A stretch of DNA of 64,000 nt from Piezodorus guildinii. Its lineage: Eukaryota; Arthropoda; Insecta; Hemiptera; Pentatomidae. Both the position numbers and the translations under genes were made by a program. Positions 49,101-59,338 of this stretch are shown piece by piece. How positions within the stretch are numbered: the stretch's first letter is position 1; each line of letters opens with the position of its first letter. The stretch is taken from the NCBI GenBank assembly GCA_023052935.1, contig CM041294.1, positions 82,694,974 to 82,758,973 of the forward strand. The letters are read 5' to 3'. Below the pieces are notes generated by a model. It was not told the origin of the DNA. It did not search any database and saw nothing but the letters and a program-made list of their open reading frames with translations.

Positions 49101-52100
49101 AGAAAAGAAAATAGTGACAAGTTCTACATTGTTGTAATTGACCTGAAAGCCAATTAATCAGGAATTATCAGTCTTAAATAAAATTATTAGTCAATTTCTA
49201 GAAACAATGTCAGAAGACGGTCGACTTCTTGTTGTATTAAGTCTTATATTTCAAGAAGAAAACTGACATTTTTTAAAAATCTCTACATCAAAATGTATTA
49301 TACTTTGCTGTAAGAAGATTAAAATATATTACTTTGTATTTGTTAACAATTTTATTTTCAGTTAATAATGCTCCTGAATTCAAGGCGTAATACAGAAGTA
49401 TTAGATTTATGGTATTTTTTCGCCATTATATCTGAAGTATGCCGAACATTGTTTTTCGTTATACTGACGATAGCTCTCGTCTCTATATTTGATTGGTAAG
49501 TAATCCTGATTTTATTAATACATATATATATATAATTATTTTTTTTTTATTATATTTAAACACTTATCTATTTCTCTAGGCTGGACCTAGCCCACGCTGA
49601 TATGCAACATATTATAGACACCTTCCAAAGGAGGAAGATAGGCTTAGTTTTTATCTTATACTTCTGTGCGATGGGCGTGTTTCTGGTAACCGCTCCTTCA
49701 AACGATTACATCATTTATAAGATGATGACTGTCAATCCTTCCCAGAATACAAATTTGAGCCCAAAAGAAAAACAGGTGATTAATATGAATATAATAATAA
49801 TAGCTTTATTGCCATGAGTAATAACCAAAGCTTCTCCAATAGGGAGAAATTTAATTTATTACTTTCACTTACCAATATATGAAATATATAGTAAGGGAAA
49901 GTATTGCAATCGTAAAAAATTTTGAATTCCAGTTTCCAACGGAATTACACGTTTTGGGGTCTCCTGAGTCCAAATAACCGAGTCCCGCAAAAAGGTCTGT
50001 GTGTGTGTGTGTATTTAGTAACTCCCGGGCGAAAACAAAAAGTCCTGTGAAACGAAAATTTCATATTTAAGGCAACTATACTCCGAGATGTTACAGAAAC
50101 TTTTTCATCAAAATCGGCTGACTGGAAGATGTACTTTATACCATGTATTTTGCACCTTTTTACGATTTTCTCAAAAACGGCTCTAACAATTTTGATTATA
50201 TATTGATGTAAAATTTGATGGGTTTTAATATGATGTAGGTTTCATTCTGATTGAAATAGTCTGACAAGACTTAAATGCCGAAATTTTAAATTTTTTCCTC
50301 TAAAGTACCTTTACTTTTGTAGATAATAAAAAAATAACAATATAATCTTGATATCAATGCTAAAAAACAGGTAAATATATAAGTTGAACGAATTCGATCT
50401 CTAACTAAAGGAGAAAATTGCAAAAATATTTTTTATATTGCAGTTTTTCGTTTTTGAACATAAGAACAGTTACATAGATGTGTAACATGCCATAGGAAAA
50501 ATAAAGATTTGAGAAAAAATATTATCTTATATACAAGCTTGTAAAAGTTAATATAGAGTGAAGAAAAGCCGATTAAACTAATTAGATTTTTTAATAAAAC
50601 ACATGTTTATGTAGAAATTCTATTTAATTAATTCTTTATTAGTTTCACTCATTTTTATCTTTAACTGTATTTGAAAAATCTTTAATCAATTTTAACAACG
50701 GCGGTAAGTGAAAGTTGTGTGTTGCCTGCACCAGATTTTCTTTTTATTAATTATTTACTATATAATAAGGATTAATTAATTTAATTATTTTTATTAATCT
50801 GAATGCATTAATTGTTTAGTATAAAACTAGTAATACATTAAAAGTTTGTACCCAAGGTATTGGATTCAACCATAGCAGATGACTCTAGGATTTTTTAAAG
50901 GTTGTGAAAAATCCTAGGTGATGCTATATTTCAGAGGGGAGATAGAATGACAGTTCTGAGCCTGTGTGATGTCAGGTACTTGTTAAAGATTTCTATCATT
51001 AATAAATCTGGATAGGTAAAATTTAGGACTCCCACTCTAGCATCGTCTAGAGATTATCTATGGCAGCATAAAGGGATGTTGAATGAATAAACAAAAAAAA
51101 AACCTTTAAAAGTAATAGTGAGCTGAATTCCCATACGAAACCTTCTACAACTATGAAGGGTCTGTGGTTCAGTACTTTTTTTTTCTTTTTCGTTCACCTT
51201 GCCTTTGAAGGATATACAGGGGTTTCTTGGGCCAGGATGTGAAGGCGGTGGATGAATGCTGTGTTAAAAGTCCCACCTGGTACGTCAGTACCTGTAGAGA
51301 TTTGTACTGTTTCACAGCCAACACCTGTGCAAGGAGGTGATTAGGTCTAGATTTACACTCAGCTGCTAGGTTTTTCCTCTAGCCTTTGGGTACCCATTTT
51401 CTAGAGGCATGGTATGCCCCAGGAGGGTCTCCATACCCCAGGCTGAAACAACAGAGTAAATAATGGATCACCTATAGCATAGTGGCTAACATGGCTAACA
51501 GCCTTCTATGCCCAAGGTCACGGGTTCAAACCCCCTGGTGGCCCTAAGATTTTGAATGGGAGTGAAAAATCCTTAGTTATGCCATCTTTTGGAGGGGACA
51601 TAAAAAGGTGGTCCCGAGCCTGTACGATGTCAGGTACTCGTTAAAGATCCCTATCCTAATTAAATCTAGATAGGCAAAATTTAAGACTCCCACTGTAGGA
51701 TCGTCCAATTAGCCACAGTAGCATAAAGTGAAGTTAAATAAATAAATATCATAGCTTTTACTTGCCTGCTTCAATTATTGTGCAATTTAGCCTTTGGAGA
51801 TCAATTATTTCCTTTAAATTACACAATAAGATATTAATAAAATAAATAAGCAAATTCATTGTGTGTGTATAGGTATTGCATTTTTTCAAGATGATTCAAT
51901 CTTTAAGATATTAAGAGTTTATTTTTCTAAATAAATATTTTTATTTGTAACTATACAATTCAAAAATGTACCCAAGGAAGTAATTAGGCCAAGATTAAGA
52001 CCACAGCCATCTTCCAGGTTTTTCCCCAATTTTCGGGACCCACTTTATATTGGCTGGGTGTGCCTCAGGAGGTTCTTTCTACCCTAGATTTGTCCCATGA

Positions 52101-54029
52101 CTGAAAGAACAGAATAAATAATTGTTCTGCCACAGACAGGATTCAAACCCAGAACCTACAGAAAAGTAGTCTAATGCTCTATCCACTAGACTAGTGGTTC
52201 TCAACTAGTGGTAGTCAAACCCCTGAAGGTCCACGAGATGTCATTGGGGAATAATTTTGAATCATTGTATCGTAAAATGTTTGTGGAGCCTTGGCTTTTA
52301 ATGAGAATCACACGCTCTACACGGACAAATTTAACGTTCCAAGTAAAATAATTGCTTGTGTTTACTGACAGCACCGTCACAACCTTAAAATTGGTCATTT
52401 TCTTACATTTCATTAATAATGAGTTTAAAGAACAGAAGAGTTATGATGTACCGCACTAGATAATGAACAATATCTGGTTTCTTTATGAGTATTTAAATAA
52501 ATATTTTTGGTGTAAGTTTTTTATTGTATGTTATTCTTATTCTTTTAAGGTCACTTTATGCTACTGTGGCTATTGAATGATTTTAAACTGAAAGTCCTAA
52601 ATTATGCCTATTCAGGTTTATTAGGATGTAGATCTTTAACAAGTTCCTGACTTAGCACAGGCTCTGGATCACCATTTTATGTTTCGTCCGAAAGACGGTA
52701 GGATGAAGGATTTGTCACTCCCTTTAAAAAATCTTAGTATCATCTGCCAGGTTGAAAATTACATTTTAGTAATTCAATGTTTTGCGGATTGAAGTAGACT
52801 ACTAGAGCTTGGTTCTTATTTCTTCATTTCCATTAACCCAACTAGGCCATTTCTAGAATAAAATAGAAAAATTATTTTTATCCTGGGACAGGGTCCCTTA
52901 AGAACAACTGATATGTACAATTAAGATATACAATGTGTCTGGCCACAAGATCAAAGGATTATAATTAATTCTTATTCACAATGCTTTAAAAAGAAAAGAA
53001 AGGATTATAAAATAAAACAAAAGAGTAAACTAAATAAATAACTTCTGATAGATTCATGTGTTGTACAAAACTAAACATTGAAACTGATTCATAATAATTG
53101 ATCCATTTGAAAATATGAACAATAAATAATAAATTTCCTGTTTGAATAGATATTTGATTTGAAATATCTGGCTTGTTGAGCAGCTGTTTGAGATGACAAT
53201 AGGTTCTGAAACAGCTGGGACTTAAATAATGGTATAAATATAATGGGTAGAAGCATGGCGGATATGAGTAGGAAGGGAATTCCAGAGAGTAGTAGAGTGG
53301 ACTAGAAATGAATGATCAAAAGTTGTGTTGTGGGCAGGATTATAAAGGTCAGAATGGCGCGATCTTGTTTGGAGGGAGTGGACTGGCGATTTAAATTGCA
53401 GAAGTCTGTGGATATAGGGAGGTAGCTGGAGTTGATGGTTTGGTAAAGATATAATTCTATAAAATATTGTCTGCAGTTTGAGGGAATGGGTCACATGAGA
53501 CATCTTTGATGTGTATATAGAGTTACGGTAGAGGTATTTCACTTACAATGTGTGTGATACGGTGTAGTCCTCTTGAAATCTTAATATATATCTAATATTC
53601 AGGATTTAGAGGGAGGGATAAGATCCTTGCCAATGAAGTGATTGTATGAAGGGGTTCACCAAAATCTTTTGTTGGGACTGCACTAGACTAAATAACTCTG
53701 TTCAAGAATATCCCAGAAATGTTTCTTCTTTTTTTTTTCTATACTTTTTCAATTCAAAAAACATTTTGCTACATTCATTTAATGACTTAATTATATAAAT
53801 TTTTTAGGAACTCGTGGACTACGTGAGCTTTTGGAAGGTGTTTACCTTGACTTACATGTTGCTGTGCATTCTTGGCTGGCTCTTGGTCACCCTAACCAGA
53901 AACGAAGACTTGTTTTACATTCACCTCTTGGGAATGAAGAAGTATGAAAGTTGCAGTTCACCGGTTTCAAACGGCTATCAAAATCAAGAGCATTTGGCCA
54001 CACACATCAGTGAACTACCTTTTCATTAG
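40112..54029 (+). CDS. Four-pass membrane protein, TMEM237-like (ciliary transition zone), seven exons
   Basis: Exons: 40112-40217, 40487-40606, 45459-45606, 47510-47624, 49362-49495, 49580-49775, 53808-54029. They sum to 1041 nt (346 residues) with all phases closing. The N-terminal half is soluble (MSEPTGSRPGSSAESIKR; GDVYIEQNGKF at about 100). It is followed by four hydrophobic segments: LSRILLGILAGAALLAFIL, RTLFFVILTIALVSIFDW, IGLVFILYFCAMGVFLVTA and FTLTYMLLCILGWLLVTL. The length, soluble head, four-helix tail, apparent SIFDWLDLAHA spacing and late YVSFWK...LVTLTRNEDLFY region resemble TMEM237, a transition-zone protein of cilia (Joubert syndrome gene in human). The upstream X-box fits. 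Donors of introns 3 and 4 (GTGACT, GTTAGT) are weak. Polyadenylation signal AATAAA at 54150. Family call is moderate; gene structure is firm. Confidence 0.75.
41387..41638 (-). repeat. Inverted copy of 42834-43087
   Basis: The reverse complement of this segment matches the start of the second tandem unit, apparently without differences over the 210 bp I compared. It sits directly against the related arm beginning at 41637, producing a hairpin with roughly 175-bp arms and a 70-bp centre (about 41567-41636). Confidence 0.8.
41637..42827 (+). repeat. Tandem unit 1 (about 1.19 kb)
   Basis: Begins attatgacgacgctgttgaa and ends tttgtgtagaatgtccg; repeats at an offset of 1271 bp as 42908-44098. The last kilobase appears identical between units, while the first 130 bp differs at several positions (for example gcatgaag/gtatgaag, gaaaggttgcg/gaaacattgcg). 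Confidence 0.85.
42908..44098 (+). repeat. Tandem unit 2 (about 1.19 kb)
   Basis: Second copy of 41637-42827. It is preceded by 80 bp (42828-42907) that is the reverse complement of the hairpin centre at 41567-41636. No gag, pol or primer-binding signature, so these are not LTRs. Confidence 0.85.
44250..44600 (-). repeat. SINE-2 (tRNA-derived), long copy
   Basis: Minus strand: head ttaagtggatagagccctgaac (about 44590) and B-box-like ggattcgaaccctgg (about 44540). The body follows with acccagcctctataaaatgg and a region reaching past tggctctacagcac to about 44250. Confidence 0.7.
44601..45285 (+). pseudogene. LINE ORF2 C-terminal relic
   Basis: The frame KGIKLLGEIIRSSGSEKEGF, then RYHNMVVKPVIFYGTETSCL matches the FKYLGSxIxxDG...I.xRI, VxPxLxYGSETW region. 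Downstream DMDQVGLTDQDCLDRDTCRR and KGLAWSEERKGRRTELRKVM matches the LINE C-terminal tail found in RTE-type families. Several frameshifts. Confidence 0.6.
45678..46413 (-). mobile_element. Family A repeat (A3), in intron 3 of the TMEM237-like gene
   Basis: Minus-strand copy: ctctggtgc end at 45680, ACTTTCACTTATCT at 45699-45712, AGGTAAGTGAAAGT at 46396-46409. The 5' block with the CTGAGTCCAAAT motif and TG repeat is missing. The 46396 end places a consensus donor on the gene's sense strand. Confidence 0.7.
46735..47395 (+). pseudogene. Jockey-like RT C-terminal fragment with 3' hairpin
   Basis: Shares long stretches with 16180-16440 (gatcaaaacttaac...ccatatttcccaaa, tatggatgcctat/agtat, ggctaaaa-gatta). 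It ends with a degenerate GGACaaaataTCCCAGAATAAAA (47350-47370) and a TTTCATTAATTCATT tail. In intron 3 of the TMEM237-like gene. Confidence 0.6.
48068..48180. repeat. 113-nt near-perfect hairpin in intron 4
   Basis: Perfect 23-nt arms AAAGAGCACAAGAAAATATT(TAA) at 48068-48090 and its complement at 48158-48180. Complementarity continues inward with a few mismatches (attttatgaaaggtaaataat against attatttactttttattaaaat) to a loop of about 15-20 nt. It resembles a microRNA precursor or a minimal MITE; the sequence cannot decide which. Confidence 0.6.
48440..48570 (+). repeat. Family A 3' end fragment
   Basis: ttaacagccgatgtaagtgtgtcatgtgttgcctgcacctgattttt matches the family A right end with decay. 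Confidence 0.55.
48690..48890 (+). repeat. Unassigned interspersed repeat fragment
   Basis: Contains caaatatccataaaaaatttcataaaaattgg then ttccgtttcggaggagta and tatatattac. This type of string (aaaattgg..ccgtttcggagga) is common in insect interspersed repeats. The family is not identified. Confidence 0.35.
49857..50745 (+). mobile_element. Family A repeat (A5), near full length, intron 6
   Basis: Left end ACTTTCACTTACCA at 49861; right end CGGTAAGTGAAAGT at 50702-50715 followed by tgtgtgttgc and accagattttc. All internal blocks of A1 are present and the TG run is at 49997-50012. Confidence 0.75.
50850..51098 (+). repeat. SINE-1, 5'-truncated
   Basis: Starts in the B-box region (cccaaggtattggattcaacc), keeps the body (aaaatcctaggtgatgc, gagcctgtgtgatgtcaggtacttgtt) and ends in gaatgaataaacaaaaaaa. 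Confidence 0.75.
51175..51463 (-). repeat. SINE-2, head lost at a SINE-1 junction
   Basis: Minus strand body with ttatttactctgttgtttcagcc, the gcataccatgcctct block, gggtacccaaaggc and accagg...gggactttt. The tRNA-like head is absent; the next element starts 2 bp away. Confidence 0.7.
51465..51747 (+). repeat. SINE-1 (tRNA-derived), reference full-length copy
   Basis: Carries an intact RNA polymerase III internal promoter: A box TAGCATAGTGG at 51475-51485 and B box GGTTCAAACCC at 51523-51533. A body of about 190 bp follows (ccttagttatgccatc, gagcctgtacgatgtcaggt, aaagatccctatcctaat, ggatcgtccaattagcc). It ends in an (AAAT)n tail. Other copies in the window: 2108, 13918, 22103, 32390, 50850, 52535. 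Confidence 0.85.
51965..52200 (-). repeat. SINE-2 (tRNA-derived), full head
   Basis: On the minus strand the tRNA-like head reads ctagtctagtggatagagc (A box about 52193-52183) and gggtttgaatcctgtctg (B box about 52150-52140). The SINE-2 body runs to 51965. The A box matches TRGYNNARNNGG and the B box GGTTTGAATCC. Confidence 0.8.
52535..52755 (-). repeat. SINE-1 fragment
   Basis: aaggtcactttatgctactgtggct, then atctttaacaagttcctgac and aaaaaatcttagtatcatctgccagg, matching the SINE-1 body on the minus strand without the head. Confidence 0.7.
52856..53560 (-). pseudogene. Jockey-like ORF2 C-terminus with 3' UTR hairpin
   Basis: The minus frame 53542-53222 reads LKLQTIFYRIISLPNHQLQL, QTRSRHSDLYNPAHNTTFDH and FLVHSTTLWNSLPTHIRH, the standard Jockey/CR1 C-terminal signature. 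The 3' region runs down to AAGGGACCCTGTCCCAGGATAAAAATAAT (hairpin 52884-52897). Confidence 0.7.
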
Positions 54030-54453
54030 TTTTGTATTTTTTTTTTTGTAAAAATTAATTCACAAGCTACGATCTAACCCATTGATATATCTGTAAATAA
54101 CTTAAAAGCATCTTATTACAAACATCTATAAATGAATCTTATTACAGAGAATAAAAGATTTTTGTTTTTATATGCAAAGATAATATTATGTATATAAAAT
54201 ACAAAATGTTGGTCTGTGTTGGTTATTTCTTCAAAGCACATATTGCTATAATTATAATTTCCTAGGTTTTCAGTATTTTATTGGCCAAATCACCTGTTCA
54301 TTGCCTATCATCTCTGACTGTTCCCAATAACCCTTCTAAGCAACTGAAAAGAAGATGGCCTTGGGTTAAACCAATTTAAAAAATATACTGAGTTGCTATC
54401 AATGGATAGTTAGTTAGTTTCTTCACAAGTCATTGTAAATTCCTTAATTGTAC
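54030..54453 (+). other. 3' UTR of the TMEM237-like gene and flank
   Basis: AATAAA at 54150-54155, 121 nt after the stop, is the likely polyadenylation signal. The rest is AT-rich with no feature. Confidence 0.6.
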
Positions 54454-54461
54454 TTTATATA
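54454..54461 (+). repeat. 8-bp target-site duplication, left
   Basis: TTTATATA against TTGATATA at 55514-55521 (7 of 8), the length made by hAT transposases. Confidence 0.55.
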
Positions 54462-55513
54462 TAAGGTGACCAGATTTTTAGATGGGCAAAGCAGGACAAC
54501 TCTCAAGCAGGAGAGGAGGAGGGTTATCAACAAAAATGTTCATACAGAATAAAAATAATATCGTAATATTTTTTTATTTTTAACATAAGTACAATTAATA
54601 AATATAAAACATGTATAATATTTTATTCCTTGATATATTTTTTATTTGAGAGAATTTGTTTCAGTAGATTGTTGTCATTTTTTAAAATATTGTACAAACC
54701 TTCACAAGAATTTTTCAAATTATACTTAACACATAAAATGGCTTTCGAAAGTTTCAACACTTAATTTTGATTTTTCTGATGTCTATACTTGATTTACTGT
54801 AGATAAAACGTTTAATTGTATGCTTTAATTCTTAAAGATAAATTCTAATTTTAAATTAAGTCCTTTAGTAAACTACAATATTATATGTCTATAAGAATTT
54901 AAAAAATTCCTAAAATGTTATAAACACATACAGTACAAATATTCGTTTCACATCGGCAAAATTTTCGCTGAATTAATTTGCCCTAAACATAATTTGAATG
55001 AACATATATCATTGTTATTTATAATGATATTAGTTTGATTGACTTAAAATATTTGCAAAATTGTATTCGTATATTTCTTTCTAAAATTTCTTTTAAGGTT
55101 AAGGTCGGTGATATACTTTTTGTCATCAATATAAAATTGAAGACTACGAGTATTTTAAGAAAATTGATGTATTTATGAAATATATAAATGAATTACTTAC
55201 CTTAATTTTCTGTGGTAAGTAGCAGATTTGTAATATTTATTTGTTTGATTAGCTTGCTAGCACGCAATACGAACACGAAGTGTATCATCTGAGAGACAAA
55301 TACAATGTAACTAAGTAGCAAAAGCAATTATTTAGTCGTAGCTCGTAGGATTCAAAACCAATTGAAGGATTCTTAGAACTCAAAATAATGATTCCCATAA
55401 ATATAAAATTTAACTTAATTCTAAAAGTGGGGACTTTTGAAAACGTCGCGGGACGCGGGACAAATTGTGAAAAATCGGGACTGTCTCGCCAAAAGGGACT
55501 TCTGGTCACCTTA
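54462..55513. mobile_element. hAT-type non-autonomous DNA element
   Basis: A 1052-bp element with perfect 13-bp terminal inverted repeats TAAGGTGACCAGA (54462) and TCTGGTCACCTTA (55501-55513). Subterminal GGGAC-rich strings (aaagcaggacaac; cgggacgcgggacaaa; cgggactgtctcgcc) lie at each end. No long reading frame. An internal segment is repeated in reverse at 63390-63743. The hAT call rests on the 8-bp duplication and TIR style. Confidence 0.65.
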
Positions 55514-55555
55514 TTGATATATTATGAAGTACGATTTTTTATAGTAAATGAAAAA

Positions 55556-56618
55556 AAATCTGATGCACTCGACGCACTACTTTCACTTACCTCAGTTGTC
55601 AAAATCAGTTTAAGAATTTTTATATACAGTTAGATATAAAATAAGTCTAATGAATTAATTAGATTAAGTTTCAATAGAAACGTGTGTTTTAAATTGATAA
55701 TCTATTATATATTATCTACAAAAATCAGTTATTTTCAAAATCACAAATATTCCATTAAAAATATTTTTGCTCTTTTCTCCTTCAGTTGGATATCGAATTC
55801 TTACAACTAATATACCTATTTTTTGTCAATGCTAACTATATGCGGTTATTTTTTCCTTATCTACAAAATTTAGAAGATGAAAATTTAAAATAACACCATT
55901 TTACTCCTACGACTATTTCAATCAGAATAAAACCTACATGATATTAAAGCCCACAATAAATTTTACATCTATATAGGGAGTTTAAGAAAATCTTTAGCTT
56001 CCCAATAGTATATTATACATCTTCTTATTTTCAAAAACACAAAAATGGCTTACAAAAATATTTTTTCTCTTTTTTCCTTTAGTTGGACATCGAATCGTTC
56101 AACTTATATGTTTATTCGATTTTTATCAATGCTAAAAAGATTATATGGTTATATTTATAGAATCTTTAAAATTAAAGGTACTTTAAAATAATAAAATTCG
56201 GCATTTGAGCCCTATCAGACTATTTCAATCAAAATGAAACCTACATTATATAAAGCCCATAAAATTTTACATCTATATAGGGAGTTTAATCAAAATCGTT
56301 TCAGCCGTTTTTGAGAAAAGCGTAAAAAAATGCAAAATGCATTGTGCAAAGTAGCACTTTCGGTCAGCCGATTGTGATGAAAAAGTTGCAGCAACATCTC
56401 AGGGGTGTAGTTATCTCAAATATAAAATTTCAGTTTTATACGACTTTTCGTTTTCATACTAGACCACACACACAGACCTTTTTGGGGGACTTGGTCACTT
56501 TGGTATTCCGAGGACCCTTAAACGTATATTTCAGGTGAAAACTGGAATTCGAAAATTTTCCAAATCGCAATACTTTCCCTTACTATATATTTCATAAATA
56601 GGTAAGTGGAAGTAAAAA
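55556..56618 (-). mobile_element. Family A repeat (A6), internally duplicated
   Basis: Minus strand copy from ctgatgcactcgacgcac with ACTTTCACTTACCT (55578-55591) to AGGTAAGTGGAAGT (56600-56613). The block around ttttctccttcagttggatatcgaattcttac (55780) recurs as tttttcctttagttggacatcgaatcgttca (56080), and the 'ctatatagggagttta' string appears at 55970 and 56275. The copy therefore carries a roughly 300-bp internal tandem duplication. Confidence 0.65.
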
Positions 56619-56739
56619 CGCTTTAAGTTATTAATTATTACCGAATAATCTTTATTATGTTATTACAATTTATAATTTATATAGCTGTGTAAACTATTAA
56701 CTTATATATTTAGCAAAAATTTGGAATTTCTAAATTGGT

Positions 56740-57900
56740 ATGGTGGACATACTGATTTTTTTGTATCCCATGATTTGATTCTAGGTATCTTAAAACAGGA
56801 GAGTTTTTTTCTTGGTCGATTACAAAGGTACATTATTTCTGACGCTGATGATCAAGATGTTTTGTGATAATAAAAGTAAAAACAAACAACCGAGGTTCAT
56901 TAATAAACCAATAGCACTTGCAGTAGACTTTTAATTATTAATTCCAATAAAAAATTGGTATATTCAATCTCTTAAAAGATAAATAACCTAGATACAGCAT
57001 ATAGCATCTGTTATCATTTACCATATTTTTTCTTTAACACTTTTCGTTGTGCTATATTTTTTTTCCACTTTCAATAATAACTGAGTAATGGGCGTACAAC
57101 ATATTTTATATCTCCCTTAAAAAGATTATTAAAAAAAAAAAAAATAGTTAATCGCGTTGTACTGATTCTAAAATTCCACATCTTGTTTTCTCTATCCTCA
57201 AACATTTTTAATTGGCCGCCATATTGAAATTAATTAGCTGATAACGTCGAGGTGTTGATGATAGATTGATCGAAGATCATTGTTGGAGGCTCTGGTATTT
57301 TTGTGATAAATTTCGAAAAATAGGTCCAGTAGTTTCAGAAAAAAGCCGCGAAGAGCATACAGCGAACAGACGAATTTTTGTTAGGCTTCTAGATCTTGAA
57401 ATTTATGACCTCAAAATTTGAGAGAGTGAGGTAATTTTTTTTTGGGTGAGGGGCAATTTACAAAAGTTCGTTATTGAAAATAATGAACCAAAAGCATTTA
57501 TACTAGACTTTTTGTATTATTTCCTTTTCTTTTAATTATCTTTGAGGTAATCCTAACAAAAGTGCCTGATTCCAGAACACATTTAATTTTTTTCTCTATC
57601 TTTAGAAATAAACAAGTTTTGTTGAGGATTAATTTGCGCATTTTGAAATCAATCAGCTGGAATATCAACGAAGTGTTGGGGGTTAGATGCCTTGATATTT
57701 TTGTCTGATTTTGAAAAAAAAAATCGGTCAAATACGGTGGACATACAGATTGTTTTTCGACATTTTAATTAACGTAACTTGAAACGTGAGATCTCACATT
57801 ATGAATAGGATTATTTTTTCTGGTTCGATTACAAATGTCCATATTAAAAATAATCAACAGAAAAATACGTATCTGTTTTGATCAAAGTTGGTGCACAATA
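56740..57900 (+). repeat. Unassigned repeat-bearing AT-rich region
   Basis: Two diverged copies of a block: tggtggacatactgattttttt...ttcttggtcgattacaaaggt (56750-56825) and cggtggacatacagattgttttt...ttctggttcgattacaaatgt (57735-57840). Between them are two related stretches around 57200-57330 and 57600-57720 (ctgataacgtcgaggtgtt, ctggaatatcaacgaagtgtt). It looks like an old tandem or nested repeat of unknown class. Confidence 0.45.
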
Positions 57901-59084
57901 AATCTATGGTAGTAATAATTAGCGTTTAAAATTATTTCTGAGTTGGGGTTTTAGAAATATCTCAAAAGTACTTAAACTATCAATTACATTAAAACACCTA
58001 CATAGATTTGTTTATGTTTTAAGCAGTATAAAAAAAGGACGAATTGTACTTATACATTGTTCAAATACGAAATGAGTTTCTTGAATACTCATTCTTGTTT
58101 TCTCTACAAAGACTAGACAATTTGTAAACAATATTCTTTGTTTGAAAGCGCAGTTAGTGAATGTATTGTCGAATGGCATAGAGGTAAGTTTACCTTGGTC
58201 TGCAACTCAAATCTCATTTCAAGGAAGTGAAAGTGAGTTTGACCTTGCCTCGTACAAAGAGCATACCATTTTAAAGGTCATTCTTTATAACTCATAGCTC
58301 CTTAGCTCTTAGTTGATGAATCTCGTTTTAAATAATCGATTTGAATGAGTAATGTTCGAACGACGAATAACTGTTCCACGTAACGAAACAAAGACATTTA
58401 ACACCGTGTTATTTACTCGCTACTTATTTCCTCAACTTATTTCTGGAGATCATTAATCTTAATCCCCTAACTTATTTGTTAATTTTAAAATATTTATTTA
58501 AATGTTTCAATGTTGATGAAATCTTGACTGATTTGACACTGTCTAAATCAAGTTACTGATTTATTTTTCTATTCTTAAAAAATCATAAATATTATTACTT
58601 TCACTTGAGAAACACACTTTATTTATAAATAGACAAAATGATGCTGCCCAACTTGATTGGGTTGCTATAACACAGCCTACAAATTGTTTCCTTTAGGAAT
58701 ATTCTTAATATTATAAATTATAATTTTAAATCCTTAATTATAAGCACGATATATATTTTTTTCTTTACTCTTTTCTATTCTTTTTAATTTTTTTTTTACT
58801 TTATTTTTTTCCAAGATTTTTTTTCTTTCTTCATCGTTTCCCATTTTTTTAAAGATATATAGATCCTTACATATAACCAAAAAAAAAAAATAATAAATAA
58901 ATAAAAATCGTATATACATCACAAAATACATACCACATCAAAACTCATACCATCATATAAAAAAAACAATACAACAACAAAACACTTAGCATCCAAAATC
59001 GATATCTATATGTACAATACTATATAAAAATTAAAATATATCATATATATTTTCATATATAACTTATATATAAAATATATCATA
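57901..59084. other. AT-rich intergenic DNA, nothing firm
   Basis: Contains T-rich and A-rich runs (58740-58920) resembling decayed retroelement tails. No reading frame of interest; one partial ACTTTCACTTG near 58598 may be a family A trace. Confidence 0.4.
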
Positions 59085-59338
59085 TATATCAAATAGGAAT
59101 TATAAAATATTGCGAACATAAACATTTCGAATTTCAGTTTTCAACGGAAATACACGTTTCAGGACCCTCTGAGTCCAAATGACCAAGTCCCGCAAAAAAG
59201 ATCTTTGTGTGTGTCTGTGTGTGTCTGCCGTACCTATCCATCTGAAATTCATATTTAATACACTATAAGCCAGAGAGGTTATATATTTTTTTCATCAAAA
59301 TCGGCGAACCTGAAGAGCCACTTTATATCATGCATTTT

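Noticed and set aside
51475..51533. Candidate tRNA gene (A and B boxes)
   Set aside because: There is no cloverleaf with paired acceptor stem, and the same head is attached to a repeated SINE body in several copies.
52140..52200. Candidate tRNA gene on the minus strand
   Set aside because: Same reasoning: it continues into the SINE-2 body found elsewhere, and no terminator or acceptor pairing was found.
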